A stretch of 64,000 nt of DNA from Bin5 sp022827195. Its GTDB lineage: Bacteria; Chloroflexota; Anaerolineae; Caldilineales; Caldilineaceae. The stretch is taken from positions 3,906,001 through 3,970,000 of the forward strand of contig OZ242331.1 of assembly GCA_965208275.1 (NCBI GenBank). Direction: 5' to 3'. How positions within the stretch are numbered: position 1 is the stretch's first letter; every line of letters begins with the position of its first letter. The notes beneath the pieces are model-generated. The model saw only the letters and a list, made by a program, of their open reading frames with translations, was not told where the DNA came from and did no database searches. Position numbers and translations under genes: made by a program. Below, one piece after another: positions 9,481 through 18,061 of the stretch.

Positions 9481-10473
9481 TTACGGTTCCCTCTGGAGCT
9501 GCACCGGCCGGTTGATGCGCAGGGATTCGACCGCGGCTTCGGCGATCAGTTGCGCACGGTAGCCGTCCTGCAGCGACGGCGAGACGGCCGCGCCCGATCC
9601 GACCGCACGAATGAAGGCGTCCAGCGCATTCGCAAAGCTCTCCTCACTGTAGGACTGGGAAAACCCGTCCTGCACGATGCCGGTCCGCGTAAAATGGACC
9701 AGCGGATGGCTGGGGGCCGGGCTCGACTGCAGCAGCCCCTCGGAGCCAAAGACCTCGATCCGGTCGTCGCAGCCGTAGACCGACCGCCGGGCGTTCTCAA
9801 TCGTGCATAACGCGCCGCTGGGAAAGCGCAAAAGGACCACCGCCGTGTCCACGTCACCCGCTGGCACGTTGGCCGGATCGATCAGACAGGAACCGGCCGC
9901 GTAGACCTCGGCCGGCCTCTCGGATACCATCCAGGGGACTAGGTCGAAATAGTGGACCATCTTGTCGCGCAACAGGCCGCCGGAGCGCTCCAGGTAGGCC
10001 AGGGCGGCCGGTTCAAAATCACGCGCGACGATGCGGACCGACTCGACCCGCCCGACCGCGCCCTCCTGGATGCGCCGTCGCATCTGCTGGAACTCCGACG
10101 CGAAACGGCGCCGGAAGCCAACAAAAACCGACACGTCGTACGCGGAAGCCTCAACTACGACCGAACTCACCTTGTCGATGTCGAGATCGATCGGCTTTTC
10201 GCAGTAGGTCGGCTTGCCCGCCCGCATCGCCTTCCGCAGCAGATCGGCATGCGTATCGGTCGTGGAGGCGATAAGGACCGCGTCGACGTCGTCGGCCTGC
10301 CAGACCTCCTCCTGGCGCTGCGGGCAGCGCGCGCCCAGCGACGCCCCGAGTTGTTGCGCGGCCGCCTGGTCGACGTCAAATATGTAGCCGAGTTCCGCCG
10401 CGGGATGGGCGGCAATGTTGTTGGCGTGGATTGTGCCGGCGCGGCCGGCGCCAAACAGCGCAAAACGCATCAT
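9481..10473 (-). CDS. Gfo/Idh/MocA family NAD(P)-dependent oxidoreductase
   Basis: A 330-residue dehydrogenase of the glucose-fructose oxidoreductase / inositol dehydrogenase family. The Rossmann dinucleotide-binding loop GAGRAGTIHA starts near residue 8, and the conserved Glu-Lys-Pro is present in YCEKPID. Such enzymes oxidise cyclic polyols or sugars. It begins ATG-ATG, and the second codon is an equally plausible start. It lies 58 bp upstream of the beta-propeller gene on the same strand, and the two are probably co-transcribed. Confidence 0.9.
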   Translation of the reverse strand: MMRFALFGAGRAGTIHANNIAAHPAAELGYIFDVDQAAAQQLGASLGARCPQRQEEVWQADDVDAVLIASTTDTHADLLRKAMRAGKPTYCEKPIDLDIDKVSSVVVEASAYDVSVFVGFRRRFASEFQQMRRRIQEGAVGRVESVRIVARDFEPAALAYLERSGGLLRDKMVHYFDLVPWMVSERPAEVYAAGSCLIDPANVPAGDVDTAVVLLRFPSGALCTIENARRSVYGCDDRIEVFGSEGLLQSSPAPSHPLVHFTRTGIVQDGFSQSYSEESFANALDAFIRAVGSGAAVSPSLQDGYRAQLIAEAAVESLRINRPVQLQREP

Positions 10474-10638
10474 TTCCGGGTCCAGCGGACAATGGCGAAA
10501 AGTGAAGAGTCAGAAGCAGACAGTAAGCGCTGCTCTCTCTATCGATTCAATCCTTTGGGCGTCATTCGTCTTGCTCGCCCTCGCTGCGTAACGCCGAAAG
10601 AGTCTTCTCGGTCTCCTCTTTCAGAACTGATCAGGCTG

Positions 10639-11013
10639 TTACGACCCGGACCTTGGGAAGGCAAGATCAGCGGGTCCCTCGCCAACAATTTCCCTAAGCT
10701 GCTCAACGAGCGAAGGCAGATAATCGACAACTGTCTCGCGCACCAGAACGAGATCTATGGCCTCGTAATCGTGAACCATCCGGTGGCGCATTCCGATCAC
10801 GTCACTCCATGGAATCTCCGGGTGTTTGCTCCGCGTCTGATCGGACACATAATTGGCGGCCTCGCCCACAATTTCAACCAGCTATATAAGGGCGAATTGC
10901 ATCATTTCATTCCGTTCCAACGCTTCCTGGCTTGTCGTACCCAACATTTCTATCGCTTTGACGGCATAAACACCCATGGCAACAAGACGTACTCTGTCAT
11001 CATTTGTGTTCAT
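10639..11013 (-). pseudogene. HepT-like ribonuclease, interrupted by an amber stop
   Basis: Reading from the ATG at 11013, the frame gives a full HepT/DUF86-type sequence (MNTNDDRVRL...), but a TAG at 10882-10884 interrupts it between ALI and LVEIVGEAA. Downstream of the stop the frame continues without further damage to 10639 and keeps the ribonuclease motif R-x4-H-x-Y as RHRMVHDY. The start overlaps the end of the MntA-like gene by 14 bp, the usual arrangement for this pair. A GTG at 10869 could restart the C-terminal half. A sequencing error is the main alternative. Confidence 0.75.
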
Positions 11014-11302
11014 ACTGGAGCACGGCTGAATCGATTATCGCCTCTTTGAACAAAGGGTTAGCGCTTCTCTCGACGCCCCTATAGGTCAGCAGATGGGCTG
11101 ACCGATCGAGCGCTTCGCTCAATTCCCTTTCCAGACGAGCCAACTGCAGTAACCCTACCTTTACACCGGAGTCAAACTCCACAAGAACGTCCAATCCTTC
11201 TTCCGACGTGAGACTTTCCCGAAGAAGAGCCAAGCGACGGATCTGGTGACGCCGACAAAAGTCAGCAACTACGTCTCTTGGAATCTCAAAATGTGCACTC
11301 AT
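11000..11302 (-). CDS. degenerate MntA-like nucleotidyltransferase (antitoxin)
   Basis: A 100-residue relative of minimal nucleotidyltransferases that adenylylate and silence HepT toxins. The family signature G-S-x10-D-x-D is damaged: where the intact copy at 57726 reads LFGSALREDFGPDSDID, this one reads LLRESLTSEEGLD, so Gly-Ser is lost along with several residues including the first catalytic aspartate. The C-terminal half, ending in LQYEHK, is conserved. The start is the ATG preceded by AGGGA. Its partner hepT is also broken, so the module is probably dead. Confidence 0.75.
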   Translation of the reverse strand: MSAHFEIPRDVVADFCRRHQIRRLALLRESLTSEEGLDVLVEFDSGVKVGLLQLARLERELSEALDRSAHLLTYRGVERSANPLFKEAIIDSAVLQYEHK

Positions 11303-11508
11303 TTGTCTATCCCTGAATACCACTCTGGCCGCGACAGCGGTTCAAAAATTACATGCGCTATCGTGCCACCGCCTGAGCGCAGCATCGCGCCGACTTGAAA
11401 TCACGGCCTAACGCAGTCACTGCGGCCCTGAAAGACAGGAAACTCGCGTGCCTGCACGACATTCGCAGATCCCCGGCACCCATCTGGAATCCCCCGTAGT
11501 ATAGCACC

Positions 11509-12318
11509 CTACTTGCTGCTGAATTTAAGGTGTTCGCCGGGAACGCGGGTGCCGGCATACTCCTCGCGTGCATCGCGGTTGGCGATGACCTCGGGCACCT
11601 CGCCCTGCCAGTAGGCCGGCGGCTTTTCCCACACGTCGGCGCGGCGCTGGTGCCAGCCCAGGATCAGCGTACGGCGCTCATCGGTCAGGTTGCGTCGCGC
11701 CGAGTGCAGCAGCCGCGCATCCCCCAGCACAAAGGAGCCGGCGCGCACGCACACGTCGACCTGGTCGGGATGATCGCTGAACATGATCGGGTGGTCCTCT
11801 TCAACGTAGCGCGCGCCGTCGCCGTGGGCGGGGACCAGCACATCATGCAGCGGAATGCGCTCCAAGTGCGTGCCCGGAATGACCTTGAGGCAGCCGTTCT
11901 CAACGCTCGTGTCGCTCAGATAGTAGGAGACGAAAAACTTCTGCGGCCACGGCGTCGTGCTGATCGGGTCGTTCCACTCCATCCAGTCCTGGTGCCAGTA
12001 GAGCGCCGGCTCGCCCGGGTCCTTGGTCAGAATGATGATCGAGCCCGAACTCACAAAGTCCCCGAACCCCATCGCTTCGAGCGCCTGCCAGGTCGGCTCC
12101 CACTCCAAAAGCCGCCTGATGACTTCGTTGTCCTTCGCGTGGGCAACCACGTGCTGCCCCTGGTACCGCACGTCGGGCGGCGGCACGTGCGCTTCGATCA
12201 GACGCTCGGACTCTTCCCGCAACTCCTGCAGAAATTCCTCGGTCAGAATGTCATCGACAAAGCAGTAGCCGTCGCGTACCATCTGCTCCCGCGTTGCCAG
12301 GGCCAATTCGGGTTGCAT
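11509..12318 (-). CDS. phytanoyl-CoA dioxygenase family oxygenase
   Basis: A 269-residue PhyH-family protein. The iron ligands are H109-Q-D111 (YWHQDWMEW) and H205 (RLLHSARRN), with Arg at 215-216 as candidate 2-oxoglutarate ligand. The stretch ENGCLKVIPGTH is the usual family block. The chosen ATG (MQPELALATR) has a strong ribosome-binding site, AGGAGGGA. It lies 71 bp downstream of another PhyH gene on the same strand; the two differ widely in sequence, so they are not a recent duplication. Confidence 0.9.
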   Translation of the reverse strand: MQPELALATREQMVRDGYCFVDDILTEEFLQELREESERLIEAHVPPPDVRYQGQHVVAHAKDNEVIRRLLEWEPTWQALEAMGFGDFVSSGSIIILTKDPGEPALYWHQDWMEWNDPISTTPWPQKFFVSYYLSDTSVENGCLKVIPGTHLERIPLHDVLVPAHGDGARYVEEDHPIMFSDHPDQVDVCVRAGSFVLGDARLLHSARRNLTDERRTLILGWHQRRADVWEKPPAYWQGEVPEVIANRDAREEYAGTRVPGEHLKFSSK

Positions 12319-12389
12319 CGCTCCCTCCTGTTTCAGCCGTTGCCAGGTCTCCGAAATGCCAGCTGCAGACGACAACGATTCCCGGAACG

Positions 12390-13211
12390 CTATAGCCGCT
12401 CCGGGTCGAGCGCGCCGTCGCCGAAGATCAGCGAGTACGCATGGTTATTGGAATCAACCGTCGCCGCGTCCATGTAACAGACGCTGAACGCGCGCCGCGC
12501 GATCGAGGTGCTGTTGACGCCGGAGCTGTGCGGCAGATAGTTGTGCAGCAAGGCCGCCTCTCCGGCCTCCAGCTCCAGCGGTATCGTCTCCGCCACCAGC
12601 GCGTCGGCCTGCTCATCGGTCATAAAACCGGTGGCGTGCGAGGGGTTGATCAGGACGTGATGGCGCCGCGGCGCGATGAAAACACAACCGTTCGCAACCG
12701 TGGCCGGGTCGAGCGCCGTCCAGATCGTGATCAGCGGATCGCGGTCGTAAAAGGTCCAGCGGTCCTGGTGCCAGACCAGGGGGAAGCCTCCAACCGCCGG
12801 CGAAGAGTCGGGGTCATCCGAGGGGACGGCGGCCGCCTTGTTCATAAACATCGCCCGCATACACGCGACCGGCGTCTCCGCGCCGTATACCATGCAGCAG
12901 ATGTGGCGGAAGAGCGGCTTCTGCATGTAGCGCAGAAAGAGCGGGTCAAACTCAAGATCCTGGATCTTGCGATAGTGCAGCGTCGCCCCCTTGTGCCCCT
13001 TCGAACCGGGTCCCGGCGCATCGGTCTTGCCGGGAATGCGGTCCAGCTGCATCATCATGCGGCTGTAATCGACCGGCGCGGTGCCCAGCATGATCTCGTC
13101 CATGCGCTGCTGCATCGCCGCCAGCTCGTCGTCGGTCAGACAGCGCCCCAGCCGCAGATAGCCTTCCCTTTCGAACTCCTGCCACTGGTCAAAACTCAGT
13201 TCCTCCAGCAT
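12390..13211 (-). CDS. phytanoyl-CoA dioxygenase family oxygenase
   Basis: A 273-residue PhyH-family protein with H148-Q-D150 (LVWHQDRW) and a distal His at 228 in LLHNYLPHSSGVN, followed by Arg at 239-240. Start is the ATG of MLEELSFDQW, 8 nt after AGGAG; the GTG three codons earlier overlaps that site and is unlikely. It sits between the DegT aminotransferase (upstream) and a second PhyH gene, all on one strand, suggesting an operon. Substrate is unknown. Confidence 0.9.
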   Translation of the reverse strand: MLEELSFDQWQEFEREGYLRLGRCLTDDELAAMQQRMDEIMLGTAPVDYSRMMMQLDRIPGKTDAPGPGSKGHKGATLHYRKIQDLEFDPLFLRYMQKPLFRHICCMVYGAETPVACMRAMFMNKAAAVPSDDPDSSPAVGGFPLVWHQDRWTFYDRDPLITIWTALDPATVANGCVFIAPRRHHVLINPSHATGFMTDEQADALVAETIPLELEAGEAALLHNYLPHSSGVNSTSIARRAFSVCYMDAATVDSNNHAYSLIFGDGALDPERL

Positions 13212-13296
13212 CGGCGTCACTCCTGTCGCGCCTGCACGACAATTCGAAGCGAAAGCAGCCCCGCATGCAACTCCGCGCTTCCGCGATCCGTGCGGC

Positions 13297-13330
13297 CACT
13301 AGAAACTAGAAACTGATAACTGGAAACTCA
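13297..13330. repeat. A-rich CTAGAAACT-type repeat at a stop codon
   Basis: Units ACTAGAAACT / AGAAACTGAT / AACTGGAAACT run up to and include the stop codon of the aminotransferase gene. It is the same family as the block at 3384-3424. Confidence 0.5.
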
Positions 13331-14611
13331 ACTGACCTCGTAACCCTCCAGGTCGCCGATATTTTCGACCACCTTGATCACCGCGTCCAGGTACTGCTCC
13401 ATCTGGTCGGGGCCGTTGGGCGCGGAGAGGTGCGGCTGCAGGAAGTTGAACTCGCGGTCGACCAGCTCCTCCGTTACCGGCAGGGAGCCGATCGAGTAGT
13501 CGGCCTCGCCGGTGTAATGGGGGCATTGGAAGGGGCAGCCGTGCCCGTACACATTTTTTTCCTGGAAAATGGCACGGTGGTGAATCGGCCCCGAGGGCAT
13601 CGGCTTGCCGCCCGGGTGGAAGAGAAAGTTGGCGCTGTTGACGTAGGTGAGCGCGGTGACCCCTTCGGCGTTGATCGCCTTGACGAATGCCTCGCGCGGC
13701 ACGCCCAGTTCCTCCTCGGAGTAGAGGCTGGAGTACATGTGGTAGACGTGCTTCGTGTTGGGCGCGACGTAGGGCGGCTCGATCCCCTTCACCTTGCTCA
13801 ACTCCTGCGTGAGAAGGTCGCAGTTGGCGATGCGCGCATCGTTCGCCTCCTCAAAGGTCTCAAGCGCCTCGTATGCCACCGTCATTGCGTAACGGTCGAT
13901 GCGATGGTTGTCGCCGTAGCCGCCCGTCGACGCGTATCTGAGCAGCTCGGAGTTGGTCAGAATCTTGGAAAGTGTGGAGGGATGTTGCCCGCCCAGCGCG
14001 CCGCGCTCGTAGTATTCGCGGCTGTTGGTCGTCATCACGCCGCCGCTCGTCGCCGCAATCGGTTTGCCCGCAAAGCTGAAGCAGGTGATGTCGGCAATGC
14101 CGCCGATGATCTGGCCGTCGACCTGCGCGCCGGTGGCCTGGGCCGAGTCTTCGATCAGTACGAGGTCGTGCTCGCGCGCGATTGCCAGCAGCTCCTTCAG
14201 GTCTACCGGGTGGCCGTAAAGGTCGACCGCGATGATCGCCTTGGTGCGCGGCGTTATCTTGCGCCGCACGTCTTCCGGGTCAAGCGTAAATGTCTTGGGA
14301 TCGACATCGGCGAAGATCGGCACCGCATTGTTGTGCATGATGCAGCTTACGCTGGCAATCCAGGTAAAGGAAGGAACGATTACCTCATCGCCCGGCCCGG
14401 CCTGCGCCGCCACCAGCGCCGAGTTCAGCGCCACCTGCCCAGACGAGACGGGCAGGGCGTAGGCGGCCTGCATCTTCGCCGCAAACGCCTCGGAAAACTC
14501 CTCCCAGGAAGGCGACTGCCCGCTCTCCCACATCGGTGAACGGTGATGGGAACCGGAATGCGGTTCGGTCGTGACGGCCTTCTCGCCGCCAAGAAGGGCT
14601 AACTTACTCAT
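13328..14611 (-). CDS. DegT/DnrJ/EryC1/StrS family PLP aminotransferase
   Basis: A 427-residue fold-type I aminotransferase of the sugar aminotransferase family. Visible blocks are SSGQVALNSAL (cofactor phosphate region), PSFTWIASV, VDLYGHPVDL, LIEDSAQATGA and FSFAGKPIAATSGG, in which the Lys is the probable Schiff-base residue. Members convert keto-sugars to amino-sugars or act on related cyclic ketones. The ATG has AGGAG 7 nt upstream, and a promoter is visible at 14741-14768. It is the first gene of the run with two PhyH oxygenases, and further on a Gfo/Idh/MocA dehydrogenase whose product could be its keto substrate (inference). Confidence 0.9.
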   Translation of the reverse strand: MSKLALLGGEKAVTTEPHSGSHHRSPMWESGQSPSWEEFSEAFAAKMQAAYALPVSSGQVALNSALVAAQAGPGDEVIVPSFTWIASVSCIMHNNAVPIFADVDPKTFTLDPEDVRRKITPRTKAIIAVDLYGHPVDLKELLAIAREHDLVLIEDSAQATGAQVDGQIIGGIADITCFSFAGKPIAATSGGVMTTNSREYYERGALGGQHPSTLSKILTNSELLRYASTGGYGDNHRIDRYAMTVAYEALETFEEANDARIANCDLLTQELSKVKGIEPPYVAPNTKHVYHMYSSLYSEEELGVPREAFVKAINAEGVTALTYVNSANFLFHPGGKPMPSGPIHHRAIFQEKNVYGHGCPFQCPHYTGEADYSIGSLPVTEELVDREFNFLQPHLSAPNGPDQMEQYLDAVIKVVENIGDLEGYEVS

Positions 14612-14740
14612 CTGAGTCTCCTGACTTCGCTGGTTCGCGGACGCTGGTTTGCAGCCGCTGGGGCCGCCAATACACTATCCAAAATTGTTGGACTGGGTGG
14701 GGCGTTTCAATCGTCTTCATTCAAGGTAGGCGTGAAGACA

Positions 14741-14768
14741 ATCATAGCATAGGGCGTAGTCAAGTCAA
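14741..14768 (-). promoter_or_regulatory. sigma70-type promoter upstream of the aminotransferase
   Basis: On the minus strand, TTGACT (14763-14768) and TATGAT (14741-14746) are separated by 16 bp. The leader to the ATG at 14611 would be about 120 nt. Confidence 0.45.
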
Positions 14769-14897
14769 CAACTGCGGAAGACAGCGGAGACCCTGGTTTG
14801 GGCGCCTGAGATAGCAACAAGGGAGTTGGAACAAAGAGGTGAAAGAAGACGACAGAATAAGGGCGCCGGCCCGCTGCAGCCGGGCTGGCCCGGGTAG

Positions 14898-15812
14898 CTA
14901 GCGGATCGGTACGTGGTAGCGGGCGACGATATTCTGCCCCTCTGCGCCGAGCGCAAAACTGACAACATCCTCCAGGGCCGGGTCCCCGCTCTCACGGATC
15001 AGCAGGTAAAGGGGCCGCGCCAACAGGTATTGGGAATCTGCCAGGTCTGTCCCATACGGCAGACGCCCCTCGACGGAAACCGCCTTGACCACTTGCCCCG
15101 CCGCCGCGGAAAGTAGGCTGCTGGCGCCCTGCACTTCAGCCGACTCTCCATCTTGTTCGATGTACGCCGCGGTGACATACCCGATCGCCGCGGGATGGTC
15201 GGCCACATACTCCACAACATGGCTGCTGGTCGGCATCACAACCGCCGTCAGAGAGACCCCCTCCTCGCCCATAACGCGCGCCTCGAACAGCGCACGCGTA
15301 GCGCTGCCGTCCTCGCGGCTCACCAGCAGCACTTCGCTCCCCTCGCCGCCAACATCCTCCCAGAACAGCGCCCGGCCGTGGAAAACATCCCGAACCTGCG
15401 CCAGTGTCAGCGCGTCGATCGGGTTATCGCTGTGAACGATCAACGCGATCCCGTCCAGCCCAATCGGTACGCGCACAAGATCAGGAGGCAGCTCGGCGTC
15501 AGGATAAAAGGCGGTGCTGGCCGCAATGTCAGCCCCCCCGGACACAAGACGTTCTTCGCCCATAAGACTGCCGCCCCCGCGCAAGACAAAGTGCAGATGC
15601 GGATTGCGCTCGCTGTACGCGGCCGTCAATTCAAGGAGTAGCGGCCGCATCTCGGTCGATCCGGCGACCGTCACGGTCAGCGGCTCCGGAGCAAGACGGG
15701 CCGTGGACGGTTCCAGCAGTACGCAACCGGAAAGCAGAGCCGCCGCCAGCGTCAGCCGCGTAAGCAGGACGAAGAAGAAGCCGTGGCGATCGCTGCGCAG
15801 GTTGCAGATCAT
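14898..15812 (-). CDS. PstS-like phosphate/anion-binding lipoprotein
   Basis: A 304-residue periplasmic-type binding protein of the PstS (PBP-like 2) family. An N-terminal hydrophobic segment ends in lipobox LLSGC. Family blocks include VTVAGSTEMRPLL, GGGSLMGEERLVSGGADIA and VSREDGSATRALFE, which match the phosphate-binding loops of PstS proteins. No pstCAB genes are adjacent. Its start codon overlaps the uppP stop by 4 bp (ATGA), so the two are translationally coupled. Phosphate is the likely ligand, but other oxyanions are possible. Confidence 0.8.
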   Translation of the reverse strand: MICNLRSDRHGFFFVLLTRLTLAAALLSGCVLLEPSTARLAPEPLTVTVAGSTEMRPLLLELTAAYSERNPHLHFVLRGGGSLMGEERLVSGGADIAASTAFYPDAELPPDLVRVPIGLDGIALIVHSDNPIDALTLAQVRDVFHGRALFWEDVGGEGSEVLLVSREDGSATRALFEARVMGEEGVSLTAVVMPTSSHVVEYVADHPAAIGYVTAAYIEQDGESAEVQGASSLLSAAAGQVVKAVSVEGRLPYGTDLADSQYLLARPLYLLIRESGDPALEDVVSFALGAEGQNIVARYHVPIR

Positions 15813-16642
15813 CGAAGCCGCAGAGCAAAAAGTGTTAAAACTGCGAGACTGACGAGCAGACAGTAGATGGAGAACGGATAGAGACTGTTGCGGCGCACAT
15901 ACGCCAGCAGCAACCGGATCGCAGCATAACCGCAGACCGCGCTGGTAACGAAACCGAGCATCAACGCTGGCAACTCGGCCCGCACAGCCGCCGGGTCCGA
16001 CGCCAGCATGTCAGCGCCCTGCAACAGGCCGGCCCCCAGGAAAGCCGGCGCCCCCAACAGAAAACTGTAGCGGGTCGCCGCCTCGCGGCGCAAGCCCTGG
16101 GCCAGACCCGCGGCAATGGTCACGCCGCTGCGGCTGACGCCCGGCGCCAGTGCGATCGCTTGCGCCAGCCCGATCAGGAAAGATTGCCGCAACGACATCG
16201 CCGCCAGGAACATGCGCTGTCCTGTATTGCGGCTAATCCATTCGCTGCCGGCCAGCAGCAGCGCCGTCAACGCCAGGAAACCGGCCGCTGCCTGCGGCGT
16301 ATGATAAAGCCGTTCCAGCGAATCCTTAAAAAGCAGTCCGGTGACGGCAGCCGGGACCGATCCAGCTAGTATAAACCAACCCAGGCGGGCATTCAAATCC
16401 GCCAGCGAGCGGACTCTAATGCTGCGCAGCGTCGCCACAATGATGGCCCCAAAATCCCGCCCGAAGACCGCCACGATCGACAGCAGCGTTCCCAGGTGGA
16501 CGACAGCGTCGAAGAGCAAAGATGAAGACGACCAGCCGAACAGCCAGGGCACGATCACCAGGTGGCCGCTGCTGCTGACCGGCAAGAATTCGCTGGCGCC
16601 CTGCACCAGGCCCAAAACGAACGCCTTGAAAAGCTCAGACAT
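15809..16642 (-). CDS. uppP: undecaprenyl-diphosphatase
   Basis: A 277-residue integral membrane enzyme that dephosphorylates undecaprenyl diphosphate to recycle the lipid carrier for cell-wall synthesis, and can confer bacitracin resistance. The two catalytic regions are clear: VQGASEFLPVSSSGHL near residue 14-29 and PGVSRSGVTIAAGL in the middle. Length and hydrophobic profile (about eight membrane segments) fit the family. It is followed by the PstS-like gene with a 4-bp overlap and preceded by tgt with a 90-bp gap. Confidence 0.95.
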   Translation of the reverse strand: MSELFKAFVLGLVQGASEFLPVSSSGHLVIVPWLFGWSSSSLLFDAVVHLGTLLSIVAVFGRDFGAIIVATLRSIRVRSLADLNARLGWFILAGSVPAAVTGLLFKDSLERLYHTPQAAAGFLALTALLLAGSEWISRNTGQRMFLAAMSLRQSFLIGLAQAIALAPGVSRSGVTIAAGLAQGLRREAATRYSFLLGAPAFLGAGLLQGADMLASDPAAVRAELPALMLGFVTSAVCGYAAIRLLLAYVRRNSLYPFSIYCLLVSLAVLTLFALRLR

Positions 16643-16732
16643 GAAGCCGCAACGATCTCCTTGCGAGCGTCGGCGCCGGAAAGATTTACCGCTCTCTCCG
16701 CTTCACGCTCGTCTTGCTCTTGGGCCGGCCCG

Positions 16733-17902
16733 TCACGACGCCGCCGGCAATGCTTCCGCCCTGCGCCGGCGCTGTTCATGCCGCACCCGCTGATCGGTGA
16801 TGCGATAGCCCTGCAGAAATCCGGCCCTAAAGGATGCAAATGTGCCGCGGCCAATCTCCGTTCGGATCTGAGCCATCAGCCGTTGCATAAAGTGCAGATT
16901 GTGGATCGTCGCCAGGCGCAGGCCGCTGATCTCGCCGCTGATGAAGAGGTGACGCAGGTAAGCGCGGCTGAACGTGCGGCACGTATAGCAGCCGCACTCC
17001 TCCTGGATTGGACGGCTGTCCTCGGCGAAACGGGCGTTGCGAATGTTGAACCGGCCTGTAAGCGTCAGCAACGTGCCGTTGCGCGCAATGCGGGTTGGCA
17101 GTACGCAGTCGAACAGGTCAACCCCGCGCGCGACCGACTCCAGAATATCCTCGGGCGCGCCGACGCCCATCAGGTAGCGCGGTCTGTCAACCGGCAGGTG
17201 CCCGCAGGTCGCGTCGAGCGTGGCGTACATCTGCTCCTTCGTCTCGCCGACGGCCAGCCCGCCGATCGCGTAGCCGGCAAAATCGAGACCGGTCAGTATC
17301 CGCGCGCTCTCCGCCCGCAGCTCCGGGTAGATGCCGCCCTGCACGATGCCGAACAGGGCCTGGTCCGGCCGTGAATGGGCTGCCCTGCAGCGTTCGGCCC
17401 ACGCGTGCGTGCGGGAAAGCGCCTGCGCCAGGTAAACGGCATCCAGCGGATCGGCACACTCATCCAGCACCATCGCGATGTCCGCGCCCAACCGCTCTTC
17501 GATCTCAATCACCCGTTCCGGCGTAAAGCGATGGGTTGAGCCGTCAATGTGGCTGCGGAAAGTGACGCCGTCCGCGTCGAGGCTGCGGCGGTGCGCCAGG
17601 CTGAACACCTGGTACCCGCCGGAATCGGTCAGGATCGGGCCGTCCCAGCCCATGAAGCTATGCAAACCCCCCAGCCGCTCGATCAGGTCGTGGCCGGGGC
17701 GCAGATAGAGATGATAGGTGTTCGCCAGCAGGAGCGAGGTGTTCAGCTCCGACAGGTCGCGCGGTTCGAGGGTCTTGACATTGGCGGCCGTTCCCACCGG
17801 CGCGAAGGCCGGCATCTCCACCGGTCCGTGGGGCGTGCGCAGCGTGGAACTGCGCGCGTTCCCATCTGTACTGTGAATCTGAAACGCGAACGGTCCGGTC
17901 AC
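16733..17902 (-). CDS. tgt: queuine tRNA-ribosyltransferase
   Basis: A tRNA-guanine transglycosylase that swaps guanine 34 for a queuosine precursor in GUN anticodons. Blocks seen are TVGTAANVKTL-like PVGTAANVKTLEPRD, LTDSGGYQVFSL (nucleophile region includes the first Asp), GIVQGG, GGLAVGE, DCVLPTR (second catalytic Asp) and the zinc site C-x-C-x2-C...H within CGCYTCRTFSRAYLRH. The start taken is the GTG of VTGPFAFQIH, with GAGG upstream; a GTG at 17926 would add eight residues but has no ribosome-binding site and abuts the terminator hairpin. Confidence 0.95.
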   Translation of the reverse strand: MTGPFAFQIHSTDGNARSSTLRTPHGPVEMPAFAPVGTAANVKTLEPRDLSELNTSLLLANTYHLYLRPGHDLIERLGGLHSFMGWDGPILTDSGGYQVFSLAHRRSLDADGVTFRSHIDGSTHRFTPERVIEIEERLGADIAMVLDECADPLDAVYLAQALSRTHAWAERCRAAHSRPDQALFGIVQGGIYPELRAESARILTGLDFAGYAIGGLAVGETKEQMYATLDATCGHLPVDRPRYLMGVGAPEDILESVARGVDLFDCVLPTRIARNGTLLTLTGRFNIRNARFAEDSRPIQEECGCYTCRTFSRAYLRHLFISGEISGLRLATIHNLHFMQRLMAQIRTEIGRGTFASFRAGFLQGYRITDQRVRHEQRRRRAEALPAAS

Positions 17903-17926
17903 CTCAGCCTCGCGACGGGTCGGCAC

Positions 17927-17964
17927 AAAAAAGCAGGAAAAAGCTATCGCATTTTTCCTGCTTT
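17927..17964 (-). terminator. rho-independent terminator after the Uma2-family gene
   Basis: A perfect 13-bp stem pairs 17930-17942 (AAAGCAGGAAAAA) with 17952-17964 around a 9-nt loop. Read on the minus strand it ends in a run of six T. It lies between the Uma2-family gene and tgt. Confidence 0.8.
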
Positions 17965-18061
17965 GTCAAAAAAACTGCGTATCGGCTGCGCCCAACTGGA
18001 GGGACTCGACTTTGGCGGCGTTGCCACTGCGAAACTGCTCAACGACGAAGAGAGTTTGCGT

